This document shows positions 21,287 through 25,816 of a stretch of 25,816 bases of DNA, piece by piece. A program made the translations under genes and the position numbers. Source of the stretch: a virus; IMG/VR virus record IMGVR_UViG_3300027736_001941, positions 1 to 25,816 of that record; one strand, given 5' to 3'. The notes under the pieces were generated by a model, which was not told where the DNA came from, did not search any database, and saw only the letters and a program-made list of their open reading frames with translations. Within the stretch, counting starts at the first letter, position 1; each line of letters starts with the position of its first letter.

Positions 21287-22318
21287 ATGACTATACCCCA
21301 AATTGGCTTTTGTTGCAAATGGCTCAATGACCCCTCAGAAACTGGGGGCATGAAAGTCAATGCAAAGGACCGTGATTTAAACGGCAGATCGACTACCATG
21401 CGCTGGCTTCGCGAGCACAAGAGTGAAGCAGAACAGCGTCAGTGGGACATTATGAATCACAACGCCCGTGCGGCTACATTCATGGTAGAACGTGTGGCCA
21501 CCCTGCCCGAAGGTCGTAGAATGGTACGACTGGGCAGTGAAATGCTACAAGGCTACACCGAGCCGTCATGGATCGACTGGTGGCAACGTCAAGAGATACA
21601 AGACCACTGTGCCAAGATATTTGCACCTGTAGGCGAGACCGCAAGACGTCTTGGTGTTAGACTCAGTTTCCACCCTGGACAGTTTTGTGTACTAGCCAGT
21701 GAGAGTGATGAAATTGTAGAACGCTCAATCCTGGAATTTGAGTACCATGCAGACATGGCTCGTTGGATGGGCTATGGTGCTAGTTGGCATGATCATGGAT
21801 TTAAGATTAATGTGCATTTATCGGGTAAAGGTGGTCCCGCTAAATTCCTGAAGACCTTGGGTCGTCTCACTCCTGAGGCCAGGAACTTGATAACCATCGA
21901 GAATGATGAGATGACAAATGGACTTGACACTACTTTGGCTGTGGCTGATCATGTGGCTCTTGTGTTGGATGTACACCACCACTGGATCAACACCGGCGAA
22001 TACATTGCGCCCACGGACGTTCGTACAACTAGGGTTATTGACTCTTGGCGCGGCGCTCGTCCTGCAATGCATTTTAGTACTAGCCGCGAGGACGTTTTGG
22101 TCGACCATGTTCGAACAGTTCGACCAGACCTTGCTGAACTTCTTGCTAGAGGTTATAAGAAGCAGAAACTCCGAGCACACAGCGACTTCTGTTGGAATTC
22201 GGCTGTGAACGAGTGGGTACTGGGCTTTGCTGACCAGTTTGATATACAGGTCGAAGCCAAAGGCAAAAACCTAGCCAGCGAACAACTTTATGAACAATAT
22301 ATTTCTCAACATCTTTGA
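21287..22318 (+). CDS. uvsE: UV damage endonuclease (UVDE/UvsE family)
   Basis: 343 residues, starting IGFCCKWLNDP. TIM-barrel metal ligands are recognisable along the chain: LSFHPGQFCVLAS, KINVHLSGK, ITIENDEMTNG, LVLDVHHHWIN, MHFSTSRED, LRAHSDFCW, and the final QVEAKGKNLA. The family nicks DNA 5' of UV photoproducts and other lesions and starts alternative excision repair; here it would protect phage DNA in sunlit water. The length is normal. There is no Shine-Dalgarno, and the ATG coincides with the predicted transcription start. The 3' end overlaps the next gene by 29 bases. Confidence 0.94.
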   Translation: MTIPQIGFCCKWLNDPSETGGMKVNAKDRDLNGRSTTMRWLREHKSEAEQRQWDIMNHNARAATFMVERVATLPEGRRMVRLGSEMLQGYTEPSWIDWWQRQEIQDHCAKIFAPVGETARRLGVRLSFHPGQFCVLASESDEIVERSILEFEYHADMARWMGYGASWHDHGFKINVHLSGKGGPAKFLKTLGRLTPEARNLITIENDEMTNGLDTTLAVADHVALVLDVHHHWINTGEYIAPTDVRTTRVIDSWRGARPAMHFSTSREDVLVDHVRTVRPDLAELLARGYKKQKLRAHSDFCWNSAVNEWVLGFADQFDIQVEAKGKNLASEQLYEQYISQHL

Positions 22319-22580
22319 TTGGATCCGCAGTGATTACAAAACTAACCCGTTTAGGTTTTTCATTGAAGTATTGGCTTGGGCTGTGTCTATTGGGTGCAGT
22401 ATTACGATGGCTACCACTGTACCTAATCCCCCTCTCGTGGTACTTTACCCTATATGGATCTCTGGTTGTGCTATGTATGCTTGGGCTAGTTGGACCCGTA
22501 GATCGTTTGGTATGTTGGCTAACTACTGCCTATTAGTCAGCATTGACACAGTGGGTTTGGTTAGGATGTTAACTGTGTAA
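22290..22580 (+). CDS. Small three-helix membrane protein
   Basis: 96 residues. An N-terminal amphipathic stretch (MNNIFLNIFDWIRSDYKTNPF) is followed by hydrophobic segments at about 23-43, 48-67 and 75-95, with WISGCAMYAWASWTRRSFGMLANY between the last two. The 'DW.R.DY.tNP.RF..Ev.AW..SIGCs..mA.TVPNPPL' pattern resembles conserved small membrane proteins in T4-like aquatic phages; function unknown. It starts inside the UVDE gene, so it is probably translationally coupled. The following region holds a strong terminator. Confidence 0.72.
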   Translation: MNNIFLNIFDWIRSDYKTNPFRFFIEVLAWAVSIGCSITMATTVPNPPLVVLYPIWISGCAMYAWASWTRRSFGMLANYCLLVSIDTVGLVRMLTV

Positions 22581-22601
22581 TATCATTGTAATATCGATGC
22601 C

Positions 22602-22609
22602 GATAAATA
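22602..22609 (+). promoter_or_regulatory. T4-late-like promoter box before small RNA
   Basis: GATAAATA matches NATAAATA, the late-promoter core of T4-like phages. A start near 22615 would lead straight into the three-hairpin region ending at the terminator. Confidence 0.45.
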
Positions 22610-22614
22610 AAAGC

Positions 22615-22687
22615 AATCGACCACAACGATAGAGTGGCGCTGGAACTCGTAACCAGCAGATACCCCAAATTTTGGGGTATTTTTTTG
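22615..22687 (+). ncRNA. Possible small RNA with three hairpins
   Basis: Between a TAAATA box and a strong terminator lie CCAC 22621-22624 with GTGG 22634-22637, GCTGG 22639-22643 with CCAGC 22653-22657 (nine-base loop), and the terminator hairpin. There is no ORF. It may be an independent small RNA of about 70 nt or only the 3' untranslated end of the UVDE transcript. The middle hairpin superficially resembles a tRNA anticodon arm but no acceptor stem is present. Confidence 0.4.
22661..22686 (+). terminator. Rho-independent terminator
   Basis: TACCCCAAA (22661-22669) pairs with TTTGGGGTA (22671-22679), followed by seven T at 22680-22686. It ends the UVDE/membrane-protein unit or the small RNA. 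Confidence 0.9.
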
Positions 22688-22724
22688 ACCGTTTAGTCAT
22701 ATAACTGTCAAAAATTCGGGGTCA

Positions 22725-22731
22725 CTAAATA
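22725..22731 (+). promoter_or_regulatory. T4-late-like CTAAATA box
   Basis: CTAAATA lies four bases before the ATG at 22736; there is no Shine-Dalgarno. The same box with the same spacing precedes the gene at 23424. Confidence 0.5.
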
Positions 22732-22735
22732 CAAC

Positions 22736-23398
22736 ATGAAACCCACCATAGCCCTATTTTTGCACGATCCCAAGTGTAGTGTGCAAAGCGGTAATGGGCT
22801 CATGAGAGCCTTGGGCGACCATTATAAATTCAAAATATTTGGCAAAAATAGATTAGAAGATGTGTTCTTTGATGATGTAGACATGATTGCTGTGCCCGGC
22901 GGCTTTGGTGATGCTGATAGTTTTGACAGTCTTTTCAAACACAATGCCGAACGTGTACGACAATTTTTACAACGTGGTGGCAGATACCTGGGCATCTGCA
23001 TGGGCGCATACTGGGCCGGCAGCGAATATCTCAATATCTTGGATGGGGTAGATGCAGTACAGTATATCCGCCGTCCAGGAACAGACACACGCAGACCACA
23101 TGCCAAGAACTTGCCTGTACTATGGCGAGATCGTTGGGGAAACATTGAACCTTGGAACATGTTTTTTTACGATGGCTGTGCCTTGGTAGGTGACAAAACC
23201 AAGTTTCGAACCATGGCCACATACATGAACGGTGATGCCATGGCCATCATACAAAACAACATTGGCCTAATAGGATGTCATCCCGAAAGTGAACAATTCT
23301 GGTACGACAGTTACTCATGGATGCGTGGCCGATATCACAGAGGCCAGCATCATACTCTATTGTTAGACTTTGTGGACCAAATGTTTGTAACAAAATAG
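22736..23398 (+). CDS. Class-I glutamine-amidotransferase-like protein (BPL_N-type)
   Basis: 220 residues. IALFLHDPKCSVQSGNGLMRAL, then DMIAVPGGFGDADSF, then the nucleophile elbow YLGICMGAYWAG (Cys in GICMGA), and IGCHPESEQFWYD supplying His and Glu. This order matches the BPL_N group (the N-terminal domain type of biotin-protein ligase), a class-I GATase-like fold of uncertain reaction. No synthetase partner domain is attached. The gene starts without a Shine-Dalgarno just after a CTAAATA box and is followed by the lipid-module genes. The substrate is unknown. Confidence 0.78.
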   Translation: MKPTIALFLHDPKCSVQSGNGLMRALGDHYKFKIFGKNRLEDVFFDDVDMIAVPGGFGDADSFDSLFKHNAERVRQFLQRGGRYLGICMGAYWAGSEYLNILDGVDAVQYIRRPGTDTRRPHAKNLPVLWRDRWGNIEPWNMFFYDGCALVGDKTKFRTMATYMNGDAMAIIQNNIGLIGCHPESEQFWYDSYSWMRGRYHRGQHHTLLLDFVDQMFVTK

Positions 23399-23412
23399 TA
23401 ACACAGATACGC

Positions 23413-23419
23413 CTAAATA
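23413..23419 (+). promoter_or_regulatory. T4-late-like CTAAATA box
   Basis: CTAAATA lies four bases before the ATG at 23424 with no Shine-Dalgarno, matching the arrangement at 22725. It probably starts the three-gene lipid module. Confidence 0.5.
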
Positions 23420-23423
23420 CTAG

Positions 23424-24218
23424 ATGCAGAAAACGTATCGCAGTATTTTTATCAGTGATGTGCACCTTGGCACAAGAGACTGCAAGGCAGAAGAACTGAA
23501 CAATTTCTTAAAGCACAATTCCTGCGATACCTTGTATCTAGTTGGGGACATTATTGACGCCTGGAAGATACAACAAAACAAATTGCGATGGAAACAAAGC
23601 CATACCAATGTGGTTCGCCGCGTTCTTGGTCATGCCAAACGTGGCACTAGGGTTGTATACGTGGCTGGAAATCATGACGAATTCCTGCGTCCCATGATAC
23701 CATATGCGGCGTCATTTGGCACAGTAGAAATTTGTAATCAATGCGAACATATAGGTGCAGATGGTCGTCATTACCTTGTGGTGCACGGCGACTTATTTGA
23801 TGGCATCACTCGCTTGGCACCGTGGTTGAGTTTTTTAGGAGACAAAGCATATGATTTTATCTTGGGACTTAATAGTAGATTTAATTGGATCCGCCATCGT
23901 ATGGGTTTCGGTTATTGGAGTCTTAGCCAGTTTCTTAAGCATAGGGTCAAAAAAGCAATTGACTTCATGTTTCACTTTGAACGGAACCTTGCAACCTACT
24001 GCAAAAAAAGAGGATTTGATGGCGTGGTCTGCGGTCACATACACCACGCAGAAATAAAAGAAATCGACGGCGTGACTTATATGAATGATGGCGACTGGGT
24101 AGAGTCATGCACAGCCTTGGTAGAACATCATGATGGACCCTGGGAAATTGTAACATGGACAAGAAAAAATGACCAAGAAGATATTGATAATAACAGACAA
24201 CTTGCCGGATCAGATTAA
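23424..24218 (+). CDS. plcP: PlcP-like phospholipase C / LpxH-like metallophosphoesterase
   Basis: 264 residues. Metallophosphoesterase motifs: SDVHLG (Asp12, His14), GDIID (Asp42), GNHDE (Asn83, His84), VHGD (His121), GHIHH (His205, His207). The segments YWSLSQFLK near 164-172 and GDWVESCTALVEHHDG near 223-238 are typical of the subgroup that includes Sinorhizobium PlcP, often database-labelled 'UDP-2,3-diacylglucosamine diphosphatase', rather than true LpxH. PlcP cleaves phosphatidylcholine or phosphatidylethanolamine to diacylglycerol and a phospho-alcohol during phosphate starvation. The gene overlaps the glycosyltransferase by 50 bases, the same pairing as bacterial plcP-agt. A true LpxH role in lipid A synthesis remains the alternative. 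Confidence 0.82.
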   Translation: MQKTYRSIFISDVHLGTRDCKAEELNNFLKHNSCDTLYLVGDIIDAWKIQQNKLRWKQSHTNVVRRVLGHAKRGTRVVYVAGNHDEFLRPMIPYAASFGTVEICNQCEHIGADGRHYLVVHGDLFDGITRLAPWLSFLGDKAYDFILGLNSRFNWIRHRMGFGYWSLSQFLKHRVKKAIDFMFHFERNLATYCKKRGFDGVVCGHIHHAEIKEIDGVTYMNDGDWVESCTALVEHHDGPWEIVTWTRKNDQEDIDNNRQLAGSD

Positions 24219-25179
24219 TGGCGTGGTTACCACTTACAAGAACATCGAGGCTTGTGCGGTACTGGATGGTTATCATGTTGATTATATTGATCCCGGGCGG
24301 TTCCGCTACATTAATTGCCCTCGCTACCACGAAGTCAAGATTGCCTATCCCCGGAACTTGGGCGCGAAGATTGAGGAGATTGCTCCGGATTATATCCACA
24401 TCGCCACCGAAGGTACTTTGGGTCTGTGGGCTAGAGCATATCTTTCACTGGGTAATATTCGTCACAATACCGCTTATCACACTAAGTTTCCTGAAGGGCT
24501 CAAAAAGTTATTTGGAATACCTGAGTCTCTTACCTGGCGTTTTGTACGCTGGTTTCATAAACATAGTGGCAAGGTTCTAACCACAACAGACTCAATGGTT
24601 CGAGAACTGCAAGCACATGGGTTCAATGGTGAAGTAATTCCCTGGACACGTGGTGTTGACCGTGAAATCTTTACTCCTGCACTTAGAGAAGATGCTCCAG
24701 CAAAATATTTGTTATGTGTTAGCCGTGTGAGTAAAGAAAAGAATCTTGAACAATTCCTCGAACTTGACTATCCTGGATATCAAAAGATCATGGTAGGAGA
24801 TGGGCCCATGCTTGACACCTACAAGAAAAAGTATCCTGATGTACACTTTACAGGTTTTAAAACAGGTCAAGATTTAGCACGTTACTATGCCAATGCTGAA
24901 GTATTTGTGTTTCCAAGCCAGTGGGAGACATTTGGTATTGTGATGATTGAAGCAATGGCTTGCGGAACTCCTGTGGCCGCATATCCTGTTCAAGGGCCAG
25001 AAGATGTAATAGATGAAGGCATTACTGGCTGTATGAATCCGAACCTAAAGCAGGCAGTAACTGATTGTTTATTTTTAAATAGACAGCGTGTGTGGGAAGG
25101 CAGTCAACGTTGGAGTTGGGAACGTGCCTGGACCATATTCCGTGACAATCTTACTCCCAATCACTTGTGGACCAAGTAA
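24169..25179 (+). CDS. GT4-family glycosyltransferase, Agt-like (diacylglycerol glycosyltransferase)
   Basis: 336 residues, GT-B fold. N-terminal domain: ILIITDNLPDQINGVVTTYKN, YIHIATEGTLGLWAR, NTAYHTKFPE, TTTDSMVREL. C-terminal domain: WTRGVDREIFTP near 159-170, VSRVSKEKNLEQFL, MVGDGP 208-213, and the EX7E donor motif Glu253-Glu261 in ETFGIVMIE, followed by AMACGTPVAA. This layout is that of bacterial glycosyltransferases encoded beside PlcP (Agt), which put glucose, galactose or glucuronate on the diacylglycerol that PlcP releases. The gene starts inside plcP. A glycan or LPS acceptor is the alternative. No signal or membrane helix is seen; membrane association would be peripheral. Confidence 0.85.
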   Translation: MTKKILIITDNLPDQINGVVTTYKNIEACAVLDGYHVDYIDPGRFRYINCPRYHEVKIAYPRNLGAKIEEIAPDYIHIATEGTLGLWARAYLSLGNIRHNTAYHTKFPEGLKKLFGIPESLTWRFVRWFHKHSGKVLTTTDSMVRELQAHGFNGEVIPWTRGVDREIFTPALREDAPAKYLLCVSRVSKEKNLEQFLELDYPGYQKIMVGDGPMLDTYKKKYPDVHFTGFKTGQDLARYYANAEVFVFPSQWETFGIVMIEAMACGTPVAAYPVQGPEDVIDEGITGCMNPNLKQAVTDCLFLNRQRVWEGSQRWSWERAWTIFRDNLTPNHLWTK

Positions 25180-25198
25180 ATAAACCAAAGGAAACAAC

Positions 25199-25807
25199 AT
25201 GAAAGAAATATTAGAAACACTACGCGAGCAACGTTGGGACGACCATCGTTACTACCATCACAGCAGAATCAATCAATTCCTACACTTGATATCAGCCACA
25301 AGTTTTTTAATTGCTTATGTCTATTTGTTTGTTGATCCTGTAGTAAGTGCGTATATTGCTTGGTTGATTGCCATGACTACTCGTCAAGCCGGACACTTTT
25401 TCTTTGAGCCGCACGGCTACGATGAATACAACAAGGCCACATTCGACCACAAAGAAAAAATTAAAATTGGATTTAATTTAAAACGCAAACGTGTGTTGCT
25501 AACATGCTGGCTTGCTGTGCCTGCCCTGGCGTTCTTTGATGCTGAACTAATGAACTTGTTGATCCCCAATAACGATCCAATGACCTTTGTAAATCGTGTG
25601 GGTATGGGATGGTTATGGCTGGGTGCGGCTGGTGTGTTGTTTAGAATGATCCAATTGACCGCACTACAGAGCAGACGGGTTGCGTTAGTTTGGTGCTTGA
25701 AGATCTTGACTGATCCATTTCACGATGTATGGATCTATCGCAAGAGTCCCATATACTTGATGCAAGGTCAATTGATTGATCCTGATCTAAGACAAGATTA
25801 CTCTTGA
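25199..25807 (+). CDS. Mpo1/DUF962-like membrane protein
   Basis: 202 residues with an AAAGGAAA Shine-Dalgarno, 19 bases after the glycosyltransferase stop. His motifs YYHHSRINQFLH (His21, Asn25, His29) and TRQAGHFFFEPHGYDE (His66, His72) resemble the N-x3-H and Q-x-G-H-x-x-[FL]-E signatures of the DUF962 (yeast Mpo1-like) family, which holds Fe(II) and oxidises 2-hydroxy fatty acids. Hydrophobic segments lie at about 28-47, 49-64, 100-118 and 133-155. The assignment is by eye and tentative. Placement after PlcP and the glycosyltransferase supports a lipid role. It may alter fatty-acyl chains of the new glycolipid (inference). Confidence 0.55.
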   Translation: MKEILETLREQRWDDHRYYHHSRINQFLHLISATSFLIAYVYLFVDPVVSAYIAWLIAMTTRQAGHFFFEPHGYDEYNKATFDHKEKIKIGFNLKRKRVLLTCWLAVPALAFFDAELMNLLIPNNDPMTFVNRVGMGWLWLGAAGVLFRMIQLTALQSRRVALVWCLKILTDPFHDVWIYRKSPIYLMQGQLIDPDLRQDYS

Positions 25808-25816
25808 TTGCGAAGT

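Noticed and set aside
21918-22208. Hydrophobic plus-strand ORF inside the UVDE gene
   Set aside because: UVDE motifs run through the region, and there is no Shine-Dalgarno or promoter for the alternative frame.
22604-22680. Possible tRNA, because of an ACTCGTAACC loop
   Set aside because: No acceptor stem, D arm or T arm can be formed, and the 3' part is a terminator hairpin.
23424-24218. Simple LpxH annotation (lipid A synthesis)
   Set aside because: The YWSLS and GDWVESC segments and the overlap with a GT4 glycosyltransferase fit the PlcP subgroup better; kept only as an alternative.
1-25816. CRISPR arrays, insertion sequences, attachment sites
   Set aside because: No regularly spaced direct repeats, transposase, integrase or terminal inverted repeats were seen by eye on either strand.

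Overview
The window reads as part of a large T4-like (contractile-tail) phage genome. The signs are tightly packed genes with start/stop overlaps (TAATG, ATGA), a PAAR spike-tip protein next to a large structural protein, a T4-type ATP-dependent DNA ligase, a UVDE-type UV endonuclease, and many small conserved phage proteins. Several of the small proteins resemble families I associate with T4-like cyanophages and other aquatic myoviruses. The host is probably a Gram-negative, plausibly a freshwater Burkholderiales-type betaproteobacterium. That inference rests on the encoded general porin, which has the Burkholderiales style and ends in Phe, and on perfect sigma70-type promoters. No rRNA, tRNA, CRISPR array, integrase or insertion sequence was found, and no stretch over 300 bases lacks a gene.

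Layout. 1-2860: tail of a methyltransferase gene, an Sm-like small protein, the PAAR tip and a 679-residue probable virion protein. 2861-4182: an outer-membrane porin as a self-contained unit with its own TTGACA-N17-TATAAT promoter and rho-independent terminator. 4184-6850: small phage proteins and the DNA ligase. 6860-8209: an FG-GAP repeat lipoprotein. 8198-11437: small phage proteins, a zinc-ribbon acidic protein and a Bax-inhibitor-1 family membrane protein. 11439-11666: a promoter and about 190 nt of untranslated, strongly foldable RNA. 11667-15888: a membrane/coiled-coil protein, ClpX, ribosomal protein bS21, Hsp20 and ClpS. 15885-18258, mostly minus strand: a calcineurin-like phosphoesterase and a glycosyltransferase-like protein. 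18262-20904: nucleotide-sugar dehydrogenase, 2OG-Fe(II) oxygenase and amidinotransferase. 20901-22580: an unknown protein, UVDE and a small membrane protein. 22602-22687: a small RNA-like region with a strong terminator. 22736-23398: a class-I glutamine-amidotransferase-like protein. 23424-25807: a PlcP-like phosphoesterase, an Agt-like GT4 glycosyltransferase and an Mpo1/DUF962-like membrane protein.

Two candidate systems stand out. The first is the last three genes. They look like the bacterial phosphorus-starvation lipid-remodelling pair (PlcP phospholipase C plus Agt glycosyltransferase) with an added Mpo1-like lipid enzyme, which would release phosphate from host phospholipid and replace it with glycolipid. 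The second is a proteostasis/translation block (BI-1, ClpX, bS21, Hsp20, ClpS). In it the hsp20 leader carries a hairpin matching the ROSE RNA-thermometer signature: TTGCT facing AGGA of the Shine-Dalgarno with a bulged G.

Regulation appears to use two promoter types: near-consensus sigma70 promoters with almost invariant 17-bp spacers, and T4-late-like TAAATA boxes. Several genes have the -10 or TAAATA box only 4-8 nt from the ATG and no Shine-Dalgarno, which predicts leaderless or near-leaderless mRNAs.
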